DNA from: a virus
Length of the DNA: 64,000 nucleotides
Virus record (IMG/VR): IMGVR_UViG_3300042691_037929
Coordinates: 1-64,000 of that record
Direction: 5' to 3' (one strand)
Positions 51,401 through 59,707 of this stretch are shown here, piece after piece. Position 1 is the first letter of the stretch, and each line of letters begins with the position of its first letter. The notes below the pieces were generated by a model. The model ran no database searches and had not been told where the DNA came from. It saw nothing but the letters and a program-made list of their open reading frames with translations. The position numbers and the translations under genes were made by a program.

Positions 51401-52305
51401 AAAATAGTGATAGTGCTTCTTGGAATTCAACTACTTTTCTTGGAAGACCAGAACCTATTTATACTTATGGAAACTCAAGTAGAGAAGGCTCTGTTTCATT
51501 TTATGTTTTGACAGATTTTGCATCAACTGTAGACATTGGATATTCTTTCAATCCAGATACAGGTGAAGTTTTAAAAATGCCAGAAGATTTTACTGGAGTT
51601 AGTTTTGCTCAAAGAAAAGCAGTTTCTTCAGATAAATCAAAAGATTTAAGTGCTGAAATTAAAGCTGTAGAAGACAGACTTCAATCAGAAGATTTAACAG
51701 AAGAAGAAACTTTAGCTGTTAGACAGGAACTTGATAAGTTAAGACAACAATCTGAAAATTCAAAAAAATCTACTTTAAGTAACTTGCAAAATGAATATTA
51801 TGAAGAAAATGATTCTCAAGGAGTTAATGTTTATAAGATTTCAGAAGGATATCAAGAAAATGTTATAGAAGAAGGTTATTACGAATCAAAAGCTGAAGAT
51901 ACAGCAAAAAAATTGGCAGAAATGAAAAGTAGATTGTTGTTTCAGCCAAGTTATTTTTCTGGAAGTAAGGCAGATTTTCTTCAAAGGATGGAGTTTATAG
52001 CAAAATTAACAAGACCAGCAAGAAATAGTGTGTCAGAAAAAATTGGTTCTGGATTTTCTTTTTCAAAAGCACCAGTTTGTCATTTACATCTTGGTGATTG
52101 GTTTAATCATGATATTATAATTAATTCAGTATCTTATGATTACTCTGACTCTCCTTGGACTTTAGACGGCGGTAAACAACAACCTATGTGGTGTAATGTT
52201 ACAATTAGCTTTAATATAATAGGAAGCTTTGGTGCATTAGGTGGAGAGGATGCTCCATTATCTACTGACAGAGGAGGATTCTTTAGCTGGAGAACCAGTA
52301 AATAA
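48424..52305 (+). CDS. Tail protein with 22-residue repeat array and tube-cap-like C-terminus
   Basis: A 1293-residue protein in two halves. Residues about 28-663 are some 29 tandem copies of a 22-residue unit with consensus aromatic-Arg-x-x-x-Leu-Ser-x-Asn, four variable residues, Ser-Asp-Leu-Glu, x-Asp-Ser. The C-terminal 600 residues end with RMEFIAKLTRPARNS, APVCHLHLGDWFNHDIIINS, then SPWTLDGGKQQPMWCNVTIS, a pattern like T4-type gp48/gp54, the baseplate proteins that start tube growth. If so, the repeats are an N-terminal extension that T4 lacks (gp48 and gp54 have about 320-365 residues). Location between tape measure and wedge genes supports this. Function of the repeats unknown. Confidence 0.55.
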   Translation: MEAPYDETFEEFERRTGLDNFFGNYSTEIRGKLLTKNLEKPTDVYDVLYPRTRQDLMAKNVPIKTDLDKASQEIRDSLLAKFIDNQISLEESGNVTRNQLLAKNKLVSSAVSLEDLGEESRKKAISRNIAIQQSLDLISDVARKQNLSNNTSKDNDLLDFSKEDRNSALAKNIVKDNDPFNKARSVNDDIYLRDNLAKNKSKNINLEDYSNVFRSENESKNLSSDSDLILDSESQRNGLIHKNEPKNSDLELDSKKYRLQSQTKNETNPKDIDDFAQSAREENVKKNIEKDSDLDLSSNQFRGDNLNKNNSNLQNLDELSVESRNYNLIKNDGKVNDLEELAKNYRNESLSKNNSNLNSLESDSSIYRADALSKNKNTQEILDDKSDSYRENSLSKNIKTVTNLDEISSDFRQDDLKNNSPKNTDLENLSTPFREDDLSNNNPIITDLESISGVFRQDDLSFNTPIFSNLETDSQPYLSNNLSNNQPNTSDLESDSQSFLSNNLSSNIDIDSDLQFDSVQIRNNNLSSNVPTNSDLETDSIPIRNNNLSNNEDINSDLAIDSLPYLGTNINANVPNYTNLEVDSLPYLGININANVSNPFDLGAESILFRNNNLNSNVLNSTDLFDLSQGERNEQISYNVSNSSDLGNLSNIFRNEQLSKNESRFTLGANVILAGTSTFIGVSNLEIQGAVFREANKILNRDKDGLESVFDDQESINFFNEIAANATIPGGFDLLMARNSPNSLPTIEGIGNIVDVYGVRLSDNTIGTDDGLKEFSSPSSVGYITNLISLHNIQQNTFQSRPGLTFEPGAQNAIEDLRSFGSPSFQELISKTGIQKRLQRRTNSTPENVIDSNNGTYLSDSAEKIIRTIQPDEELGTGVSMASQTDTSDSIGIDFEKNGKRSRGVRHVIDTIKEDKRISFAQNFNVQGEKDSSSVFIIGKDSDGKYKKSYNRFSIKNPYAPEGAQHLKFTLTNYSMKGASRVMAFPAYIKSFQNSDSASWNSTTFLGRPEPIYTYGNSSREGSVSFYVLTDFASTVDIGYSFNPDTGEVLKMPEDFTGVSFAQRKAVSSDKSKDLSAEIKAVEDRLQSEDLTEEETLAVRQELDKLRQQSENSKKSTLSNLQNEYYEENDSQGVNVYKISEGYQENVIEEGYYESKAEDTAKKLAEMKSRLLFQPSYFSGSKADFLQRMEFIAKLTRPARNSVSEKIGSGFSFSKAPVCHLHLGDWFNHDIIINSVSYDYSDSPWTLDGGKQQPMWCNVTISFNIIGSFGALGGEDAPLSTDRGGFFSWRTSK
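48505..50415 (+). repeat. Tandem 66-bp (22-residue) coding repeats, about 29 copies
   Basis: The protein repeat is clear, while the DNA copies are diverged. Later copies (49600-50400) are the most regular; examples are FRQDDLSFNTPIFSNLETDS and IRNNNLSSNVPTNSDLETDS. Confidence 0.9.
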
Positions 52306-52357
52306 AATGTTTACTTTTATTCTTTTTAATTTATATTAAATAAAAAATACCCATTAA

Positions 52358-52365
52358 TATTTATT
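52358..52365 (+). promoter_or_regulatory. Candidate late promoter motif TATTTATT
   Basis: TATTTATTAATAA, 11 nt before the gp53-like gene. Confidence 0.45.
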
Positions 52366-52376
52366 AATAAAAAGTT

Positions 52377-52688
52377 ATGGGAACAGATAGATATAAATAT
52401 TTAAGAAACTCTAATAATTCTGGAATAAAAATTATGCCATATATAAAAATAGACAAAAGGTCAACTGATGTTTATAGGCTTTATAATTCAGAAAAAACAA
52501 GATTAGATAGAATATCTTACGAAGTTTATGAAGATGACACTTATGGATGGTTGATTTTATTAGCCAATCCAGAATATGCAATGGAGTTTGATATACCTAG
52601 AAATACGGTTTTGAGAATACCATTTCCACTAAGAGAGGTTATAACAGAATTCGAAGGCAAATTAATAAAAAACAGAGACATAAAGTAA
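52377..52688 (+). CDS. LysM-type baseplate wedge protein, gp53-like
   Basis: A 103-residue protein. STDVYRLYNSEKTRLDRISY, then EVYEDDTYGWLILLANPEYA and FDIPRNTVLRIPFP give the LysM-like pattern found in T4 gp53 and in P2 gpX-type tail proteins: a first strand, a helix with D-x-I-S/A, Y-x-D-x-x-x-W and a final L-x-I-P. In T4 gp53 joins neighbouring baseplate wedges. Here it is half the length, i.e. the LysM core only. It is 3 nt upstream of the hub gene. Confidence 0.7.
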   Translation: MGTDRYKYLRNSNNSGIKIMPYIKIDKRSTDVYRLYNSEKTRLDRISYEVYEDDTYGWLILLANPEYAMEFDIPRNTVLRIPFPLREVITEFEGKLIKNRDIK

Positions 52689-52691
52689 ATC

Positions 52692-55600
52692 ATGCCAATA
52701 ATACCAAATAATATTTCAGAATTACAGTTTAATGAAAGAGATTTATATCTTGACGTTAGACTTACAACTATACCGCTAGGGGCAAATGTTAACGTTGACA
52801 GAAATACTGGTGCAATAACTAATTTAGCAAACTTTGGAGATTTTACTGGTAAACCTACTTTTGTAGCAAGATTCTTTAGAGAGTCTACTGGATTTGGAAT
52901 TACAAACATAAAAGTAGAAACAAACGCATCTTTACAGCCAATAATAGATATAGAATTTAAAGACTTATATGGTAAGACAGTTTTTGGTGAATTAGACAAT
53001 TCTGATACTGGAGGAGTTGATTATTCCGCTCTTTTCCAATGGCCACCTCCAAAATTTGTTTTTACATTTAAAGGTTATTTAGGAGCTCCAGTTACTTGGT
53101 TATTAAATATGAAAACTACATCAACTCAGTATAATTCTGATGATGGAAGTTATACAATAAAAGCATCTTTCGTCCCAAATCAATGGGGATTTTTTTCTGA
53201 TATACCTTTTTTATATTTATATGCAGCAAAAAAATTAAGAGCTGATAGTTCTGGCATTAAAAAAGAAGATAATCCAACTGCTTTTCAGAAAGCTACTGAA
53301 AGTATAATAGATTTAATGTATACTGGTAAAAAGGTTCAAAAAAAGACTCAAAAAGTAACAAAAGAGTACGATGGCATAAAGGATAAGTTGGAACTTTTAA
53401 AGTCTGACCCAATAACTGGTTTAATTAATGGAACTTTTTCTTTTGAAGAGCCAGACAATAAAATAACTAGCGAAGTGCCAGGTAGAGGACCGCTGGCTGA
53501 CTTTAAGGATATCACAATAAAAAAGCCAATATCTAATAAAAAATCTGTATACGATATTCCAGATGATTATATTTCTGGTTTTAAAAATTTAAATGCTAAT
53601 CAAAGGCGTGATGAAAATTTAAAAATAAAAGCAGCAGCTTTTGGTGGAGTTAATGTATCCAATTTAAATTTTGGAGAAGATTTAGGTTCATCTAGGGTAG
53701 CAATAGAAAGTGCTGCAAAAAAACTAACTTCCAGAATTAAAGAAAATATTGATGTTATAGACAATGCTATTAAAGCTGGTATATATCAAGAAAATAAGAC
53801 AGAACTTGAAAAATTAACTATTTCTGAAGTTTTTTCTAGAATTGCTAGAGATGCAGCATTTATAATGGGTTATATACTTGATGCTGGAGAGCAAGGGTAT
53901 TTAAATAATATAGACGAAAGAGAAGATGCTCTTAAAAAAAATACAATAGGAAGATACTATCCTATGAAGTTTGAGCCTACAAATTCTAATTCTGAAAATG
54001 GAGATTTAAGTAAACAAGTTCCAGTTGACGGTTTAGGGGTTGATGATTTTGAGAAAAAATTCGTAAGAGAATTTATAACCGCAATAAGTTCAGGTATTGC
54101 TGAAAATAAGGCTTTACAGGCACAAGTTGGTGAAGATTCAAAAAATATTAAACACAGAATTAATAATTTAGAAGTAATATCAGAGAATCCTTTTGCTGAG
54201 ATATTAGATTGGAAAGTTATAGCTTCAATAATAATGAAACGTGCTTCTATAGTTGGATTTTTAACTGGGAGTTATGACCCAAATCTTCCAGGTAATATGG
54301 AAGATGACGGAGAAACAACTACAGTATTAATAGATAATTATAAAAAAATTGATGCAGAAGATATCAGAAAAATGGCTGATAATGATTTGCAAAATATAGA
54401 TGATGCAGTTTTAAATAATTTAGATAAACAAGATTTAGAAGAATTAAAAAAGTTTTGTATTTTTTGGTCTTCAGTTATACAAGACCCAGATGGTTTTTAT
54501 CATATATTAAATGATGATTCAGAAGAAGAGTTTCTTACACAAGTTTATTGGGAAGGCTCTAAAGGCGGTTCTATACCAAGTAATAATATAGCAAAAAAAG
54601 TAGTTGTGATAACTCCAGGAATACCAAGCTTGGCACAGGGTACAGCTAAAAGTATAATTGAAACAATTAGAGGTATTTGGGATAAGGACAAAAGGGTATT
54701 TGATATGTCAAAAAATGATATAATATTAAATGCGTTTAAAAAAGGTGGTTTATATAATTCGGCAAAAAACACAATAAATTACAATAGTTCTATTGGGTCA
54801 GAATTAAAAAGAGCAGGCTTTGAAGCTTATACTATTGAACAATATTTAGAAAAATTCATTGGCCCAAATTATTTTTTCTATGGTAGAAGTAGAAGTCAGG
54901 CTTTAGATGGTGAAGAAGCTATAAAGCCAAGCTTAAGTGCAAGTTACAGTTTCTGGAGTACTGATGCATATTATTCTAATTATAATGGAATAACTTTTAT
55001 GCATATAGCACACAATTTACAAGCAAGTTTAAATTCTTCCTTAAATCAGTCTATTCTTGACCAAACAAGAACTGATGTAAGTATGGATAATTTATCTGAA
55101 TATGTAATATTTAATGAAGCAAAAGATGTTGAAGCCATAGGAGAATCAATAAGTCCAGCTTCAGCACAAACTGATACTGCAACAAATGATGATGAAGCAA
55201 CACAAAGTCAATCAGAAGAAGTGGACGAAGAAATAGCTGGTATACATATACTTTCATCAGGTGATGTAAAGGAAGACCCAGAAGACCCAGCTTCTGCCGA
55301 CAAAACAAATGAACATCTTAAATTTCTAAATGAAAAAGTAATAAAAAGTAAAAGAGCTATAAATTATAGTTGGGTAAAAAGTCAAACAGGATTTCCAGGA
55401 AGAACAAGAGGGATAAATACAAATTTATCTCAAGTACAAGATGCTGGCGGTAAAAATGTTTTAAATGTTTTTCCTGAATTTTTAGATTTTTCAGGTGCAT
55501 TATTTACTGAAAGTTTAGGACCAGGAGTAGATGGAGAATATGCAAATCCAGATATTAATGTTAACAATCAACCTATAGCTTTTAGTGCATATGGTCAAGC

Positions 55601-57536
55601 TGGTGATGGTGGCTCGTATTTTTTTGATTATCCATTATGTGGCTCTTTATTTACTAGTATTAGTTTAGGCAATGAAAAAACTGAAGAATATTATTTGGCT
55701 GCTGCAGCAAGAGCGTTTTTAAGGCAATTCGCTAAACAATTACTTGGTAAAATAGAAAAGGTACAAGAAGAAACAAGTAAAATATTCGGTCAAATATTAG
55801 GTAGAGCAGGTGAACATGAAGACTTAATCTATCAACAAATGCACACTTTGTATCATCAATGGCAAATATTAGGAGGTAAATTTGGTGGCGAAAGAATAAA
55901 TGAACCAAGTAATCCTGCAACACTTACTCCTAATATTGCAAAAGTTTTAGAAGAAGTCTACGGAACAACTCTAAGAGGAGATGGCACTCCAAGTGCAAGT
56001 GAAAGAAATGATGGTTCTGTCGCTGGAGGAGGATTTAGGTATGACTATCCATTACAAGCAATTGGTGCAAATGATATAAATGTAGCAGACGCATTAATTA
56101 ATATAGACCCTTTATATGAAGCAAAAGCAAATACAACAGTTTTAAATGTATTGCAACAATTGTGTTCAAAAAATAATTTTACTTTTATTCCTATAGCTGG
56201 AAATGCTAGATATAATAAAATTGAAGATATATTTAGTCCACAAGATTTTTTTGAACCTAAAATAGGAAATTTTTTCCAAGTAATGTTCATGCCTACTCCT
56301 GAAAGTAGGAATTTAGCAGATAAATCAAACAATTCATTAAGTTCATCAAAAGATTTAGAAAACTTTAAAGTAGAGGCATTCCCAGTATCATTTGGAGACC
56401 CAACAAATAAAATTATAAAGAATGTAACTGTTGGAACTGATGAAAACAAAGTAACTGCTGAAAGTATTGTTAATTTACAAAGAATAGTTGATAATGAAAA
56501 CAAAAATAGAACAGTAACAACAGACTGTAGTTTATTGTCGGTATTTGAAGGAAGAAGTTATAAGGCAAATTTGGAAACTTTAGGAAATGCACAAATATCT
56601 CCTATGCAGTTTTTCTATTTAAGAAACCATACTATTTTTACTGGTCTTTATCAAATAATAAAAGTGTCTCATAATATTACGCCAAATGATATGACCACTA
56701 ATTTTGAAGGAATAAAAATGAGATATGGCGGTAATACATATGGAGGTATACCACCTATTACATTAGATGATTATAGAGAAGCAGCTAAAGCTTCTAAAGA
56801 TGCACCATTAGAGGAAACTTCAGGAGGTCAAGTACAGTCAAGCGCAAACTCTTCTGGATTTACAACTCAAGCAGTTGGAAGTCAAAGCGCTAATTTAGTT
56901 AGTGATTCGGAAGTTGTTTCTGATTCTGTTCCAGTTGGAGAGCAGGTTTCAACAACTAAAATAGAAATACCTAAAGAAGTAGCAGGTTATTTTGTTAGTA
57001 CAAGCAAGTTTGCTCCAACAATTCCTACAAAAAATCAATTACCTCCAAGTACACTCGTTAAACATATGAATGAGTTTTTGGTTGATAGATGGAGAAATTT
57101 TGCAATATTCTTAGACAAAAACTATCCTCAATGGAAGAAAAAAATAACTATAAACTCAACAATTAGGCCTGGTACAGGTGGTTCTCAACACAATAGAGGA
57201 GAAGCTGTAGATTTTGGTTTCTCTGGAGATAAACTTAAAAAATTAAATGATACATATGAGTTGTTTAACGCATTAATGCAGTTTTTAAGAATTAATAATT
57301 ATGAATGGGACCAAATATTGTTTGAAACAAGAGACCCTCAATCTGTTTGGATACATTGGTCTTATTCTAGAGGACATAGATTGGGTATTCATCAAAATAT
57401 ATTAAGATTCCATAATGATGTTACAGTTGTCGGAGTACCAATGAACAATAATAGAAACAAGAAAAGTGTTGAATCTGCTGCAAAAAGTTATACAAAATCA
57501 GAGGTAGGAGCAAACTCTTTTAATGGTAGGTCTTAA
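52692..57536 (+). CDS. Giant baseplate hub protein with C-terminal M15 peptidase
   Basis: A 1614-residue protein. The first 200 residues (VDYSALFQWPPPKFVFTFKG, then NSDDGSYTIKASFVPNQW) look like a gp27-type hub with ring-forming beta domains. The middle is long, with acidic linkers near 810-860. Around 1130-1390 is a second hub-like part (NVLQQLCSKNNFTFIPIAGN; SPMQFFYLRNHTIFTGLYQI). Residues about 1455-1590 are an M15 (D,D-carboxypeptidase-type) domain: STIRPGTGGSQHNRGEAVDF with H1500 and D1507 as zinc ligands and H1555 in WIHWSY as the third. Known role of M15: cuts peptidoglycan peptides. This would replace the gp5 lysozyme of T4 at the tail tip. The last 40 residues are flexible. Confidence 0.75.
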   Translation: MPIIPNNISELQFNERDLYLDVRLTTIPLGANVNVDRNTGAITNLANFGDFTGKPTFVARFFRESTGFGITNIKVETNASLQPIIDIEFKDLYGKTVFGELDNSDTGGVDYSALFQWPPPKFVFTFKGYLGAPVTWLLNMKTTSTQYNSDDGSYTIKASFVPNQWGFFSDIPFLYLYAAKKLRADSSGIKKEDNPTAFQKATESIIDLMYTGKKVQKKTQKVTKEYDGIKDKLELLKSDPITGLINGTFSFEEPDNKITSEVPGRGPLADFKDITIKKPISNKKSVYDIPDDYISGFKNLNANQRRDENLKIKAAAFGGVNVSNLNFGEDLGSSRVAIESAAKKLTSRIKENIDVIDNAIKAGIYQENKTELEKLTISEVFSRIARDAAFIMGYILDAGEQGYLNNIDEREDALKKNTIGRYYPMKFEPTNSNSENGDLSKQVPVDGLGVDDFEKKFVREFITAISSGIAENKALQAQVGEDSKNIKHRINNLEVISENPFAEILDWKVIASIIMKRASIVGFLTGSYDPNLPGNMEDDGETTTVLIDNYKKIDAEDIRKMADNDLQNIDDAVLNNLDKQDLEELKKFCIFWSSVIQDPDGFYHILNDDSEEEFLTQVYWEGSKGGSIPSNNIAKKVVVITPGIPSLAQGTAKSIIETIRGIWDKDKRVFDMSKNDIILNAFKKGGLYNSAKNTINYNSSIGSELKRAGFEAYTIEQYLEKFIGPNYFFYGRSRSQALDGEEAIKPSLSASYSFWSTDAYYSNYNGITFMHIAHNLQASLNSSLNQSILDQTRTDVSMDNLSEYVIFNEAKDVEAIGESISPASAQTDTATNDDEATQSQSEEVDEEIAGIHILSSGDVKEDPEDPASADKTNEHLKFLNEKVIKSKRAINYSWVKSQTGFPGRTRGINTNLSQVQDAGGKNVLNVFPEFLDFSGALFTESLGPGVDGEYANPDINVNNQPIAFSAYGQAGDGGSYFFDYPLCGSLFTSISLGNEKTEEYYLAAAARAFLRQFAKQLLGKIEKVQEETSKIFGQILGRAGEHEDLIYQQMHTLYHQWQILGGKFGGERINEPSNPATLTPNIAKVLEEVYGTTLRGDGTPSASERNDGSVAGGGFRYDYPLQAIGANDINVADALINIDPLYEAKANTTVLNVLQQLCSKNNFTFIPIAGNARYNKIEDIFSPQDFFEPKIGNFFQVMFMPTPESRNLADKSNNSLSSSKDLENFKVEAFPVSFGDPTNKIIKNVTVGTDENKVTAESIVNLQRIVDNENKNRTVTTDCSLLSVFEGRSYKANLETLGNAQISPMQFFYLRNHTIFTGLYQIIKVSHNITPNDMTTNFEGIKMRYGGNTYGGIPPITLDDYREAAKASKDAPLEETSGGQVQSSANSSGFTTQAVGSQSANLVSDSEVVSDSVPVGEQVSTTKIEIPKEVAGYFVSTSKFAPTIPTKNQLPPSTLVKHMNEFLVDRWRNFAIFLDKNYPQWKKKITINSTIRPGTGGSQHNRGEAVDFGFSGDKLKKLNDTYELFNALMQFLRINNYEWDQILFETRDPQSVWIHWSYSRGHRLGIHQNILRFHNDVTVVGVPMNNNRNKKSVESAAKSYTKSEVGANSFNGRS

Positions 57537-57538
57537 AA

Positions 57539-57570
57539 TTTGTTTTATTTAACTTTTTGATTTACATTTG
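57539..57570 (+). promoter_or_regulatory. Host-type promoter for the family A polymerase gene
   Basis: TTTG (57539-57542), 20 nt, TACATTTG (57563-57570). Exact consensus. The ATG at 57575 begins 4 nt after the box, so the transcript should be leaderless. Confidence 0.65.
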
Positions 57571-57574
57571 CAAT

Positions 57575-59203
57575 ATGCTTAATAGTCTAATTAAGATTTG
57601 CAAAATAGTTCCATATACTTCTGAAGATTTAGAGTATATTAATTCTAATTATAGAGACTTTTCTGTAGATATAATTTTAAAAGAAGATTTTAAAGATGAA
57701 ATAAATATTCCAACTTTAATTGTTGGATGGAATTATGTTAAAGAAAAGTTTCCCAATCAAAACATTTCCAGTTCAAAAATAGATGATAACTTGTTTTGGA
57801 CATATAGCATAACTGAAAACAAGGAAAAAAGTCAAAATGATATAAAATCTTTTTTTGAATATTCTATAAAAAAATTTTTCAATAAAAATATAATTTCTTA
57901 CGATTTTATATTGGATGGTGAATTTAAGGATTTTTTATCGAAAAGCATAGATAGAACACAAAGGTCTTTTATTTATTTTCATAAAAATGTTTGTTATCTT
58001 TATAATAACAAAAATACTTATGCAATAAGTTTGCCTAGTTTAGAGTTTGTTGAAAAGGATGTTAAATTTTTAATGACAGAAATAATTAATAGACTTGAAT
58101 GTACAATATTTAGTTATTACAATTTATCTAAATATACAAATTTAGAAAACATAAGAGATGTTATGACCATAGAAAACATATTTTGGTCTAAGTACAATAT
58201 TTATATAGAACCTAAAGATTTTAATTCTATTTTTTTAAATAAAGATATGCATAAGCATATACCTTTGTTAATGAAAATAATATCAGAAAACAATCAGATA
58301 ACAAAAGATGAATTAAACTCATGTAAAAGACAAGCAAAAAAGGATAAAATAACTTCTTGGCTTTCTGAAAACAAAATATTTTTTGATAAAAGTTTTAATG
58401 CTTCAGAAAAAATAAGTTTTACATGGGAAGGAGACAGGAAATATTTGAAGCTTAGATATTCTGATAAAAGAACAATTACAGGCCGTATAAATTGTACAGA
58501 TTCATTTAACCCTCAAATGATTCCAAAAGAAAGCTCTATAAGAAAATCAATAGTTTCCAGATATAAAGATGGAAAAATAGCGTTATTTGATTACAAATCT
58601 TTTGAAACAAGGCTTTCAATGTATCTAACAAGAAATGAAGAATTTATAATAAAAAATATGAATTCTGATTTACACTACAATACAGCAAAGGCAATTTTTA
58701 AAACAGATTCCATAACAAATGAACAAAGAAACATTGCTAAAAATATAAATCACACAATATTATATGGTGGAGGTGATAAATTAATATCTGAAATATTGTC
58801 AAAAGATAAATCAATAAATGTAGAAGAGGCTATAAAAGATGTAAAAGCTTTTTTGAATCCAATATTAAACACTTCTGAATATATAAATAGTGTTTATAAA
58901 GAGTTGGGATATATAATAAATCCTTTTGGCATTTTAATTAAACCTAATAAATCTTATGCGGCTTTTAATAATTACGTTCAATCAACTGCTGCCGATATAG
59001 TTGTGGACAAAATTAATGAGATAAAAGAATGGTTAAAAAATAAAAAATCATCTTTTATGTTTCAAGTTCACGATTCTTTTGTTTTAGATATTTCTCCAGA
59101 AGATGAAGGGGCTGTTGAAGAAATAAAAAATATATTATCAAGATATAATGATATGATATTTGATGTTGAAGTTTCTTGTGGTAAAAATTATTCAGAATGT
59201 TAA
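57575..59203 (+). CDS. polA: Family A DNA polymerase (PolA-like), no recognisable exonuclease domain
   Basis: A 542-residue protein from the ATG at 57575. An upstream in-frame ATG at 57557 lies inside the promoter and is rejected. The last 300 residues contain the family A motifs: TGRINCTDSFNPQMIP, motif A LFDYKSFETRLSMYL, motif B RNIAKNINHTILYGGG and motif C FQVHDSFVLDI. The first 230 residues do not show the acidic motifs of a 3'-5' exonuclease or a 5' nuclease. The 5' nuclease is supplied by a separate gene at 61511. Role inferred: repair, primer removal or a second replicative polymerase beside DnaE. It is shorter than E. coli Pol I (928). Confidence 0.88.
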   Translation: MLNSLIKICKIVPYTSEDLEYINSNYRDFSVDIILKEDFKDEINIPTLIVGWNYVKEKFPNQNISSSKIDDNLFWTYSITENKEKSQNDIKSFFEYSIKKFFNKNIISYDFILDGEFKDFLSKSIDRTQRSFIYFHKNVCYLYNNKNTYAISLPSLEFVEKDVKFLMTEIINRLECTIFSYYNLSKYTNLENIRDVMTIENIFWSKYNIYIEPKDFNSIFLNKDMHKHIPLLMKIISENNQITKDELNSCKRQAKKDKITSWLSENKIFFDKSFNASEKISFTWEGDRKYLKLRYSDKRTITGRINCTDSFNPQMIPKESSIRKSIVSRYKDGKIALFDYKSFETRLSMYLTRNEEFIIKNMNSDLHYNTAKAIFKTDSITNEQRNIAKNINHTILYGGGDKLISEILSKDKSINVEEAIKDVKAFLNPILNTSEYINSVYKELGYIINPFGILIKPNKSYAAFNNYVQSTAADIVVDKINEIKEWLKNKKSSFMFQVHDSFVLDISPEDEGAVEEIKNILSRYNDMIFDVEVSCGKNYSEC

Positions 59204-59568
59204 GAGAATTCGAAAAAGTTTATGTAAAAATTCCTGAAAAAAAATTTTTTTTAGAAGGAATTTATTTGTTTAATTATAAACATGATAAAGATTATTATTT
59301 TATTCTTTATAATAATAATGATGAATGGTTTATATCTGTTATAAATAAAAAATATATATTAAATTATAGTGGTAAATTTTTATTTATAGAAAAGAAAGAA
59401 GGGTTAAATTTAAATGGTTATATATTTAGTAAAAAAACATTAAAAGATTTATTATACATTTATAGTGCTAGTCAATATATATCTTTTTTATTATACAAAC
59501 TTGAGCCTACTAAAAAAGAAAAGATAAAATATTTTTTTAAAAAAATCATAAAACAACTTGCATTTTAG
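59197..59568 (+). CDS. Hypothetical protein overlapping polA
   Basis: A 123-residue Lys/Tyr/Phe-rich protein whose start overlaps the polA stop by 7 nt. The first 70 residues alternate (KVYVKIPEKKFFLEGIYLFN, DYYFILYNNNDEWFISVINK) as in a small beta barrel; the end is a basic helix. No family recognised. Coupled to polA, so possibly early expressed and linked to DNA replication. Confidence 0.55.
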   Translation: MLREFEKVYVKIPEKKFFLEGIYLFNYKHDKDYYFILYNNNDEWFISVINKKYILNYSGKFLFIEKKEGLNLNGYIFSKKTLKDLLYIYSASQYISFLLYKLEPTKKEKIKYFFKKIIKQLAF

Positions 59569-59612
59569 GTATTTTTTTCTTTGATTTGTATTAAGAAATT
59601 AAAATTAATTTC

Positions 59613-59620
59613 TATTTATA
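59613..59620 (+). promoter_or_regulatory. Candidate late promoter motif TATTTATA before ssb
   Basis: TATTTATAATAAAG, 87 nt before the SSB start. The long leader differs from the other cases. Confidence 0.4.
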
Positions 59621-59655
59621 ATAAAGACTCTGTTGAGGGTTTATTATACGGTCAT

Positions 59656-59682
59656 ATGGCTTTTTATAGCTGGTTAGACTGA
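59656..59682 (+). other. Eight-codon open frame in the ssb leader
   Basis: ATG at 59656 followed by seven codons and TGA (MAFYSWLD), 25 nt before the SSB start. It could be a leader peptide or chance. The leader is the longest before any gene with a candidate promoter here. T4 gp32 is known to control its own mRNA leader. Confidence 0.2.
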
Positions 59683-59707
59683 TTAAAACAAATTAAAAGA
59701 GAAAAAA

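Noticed and set aside
57557-57574. Upstream ATG for polA
   Set aside because: It falls between the -33 and -7 elements of an exact host-type promoter, so it would not be transcribed from it.
59656-59700. tRNA-like look of the segment with AGCTGGTTAGA before ssb
   Set aside because: No anticodon arm, T arm or acceptor stem can be paired; not a tRNA.
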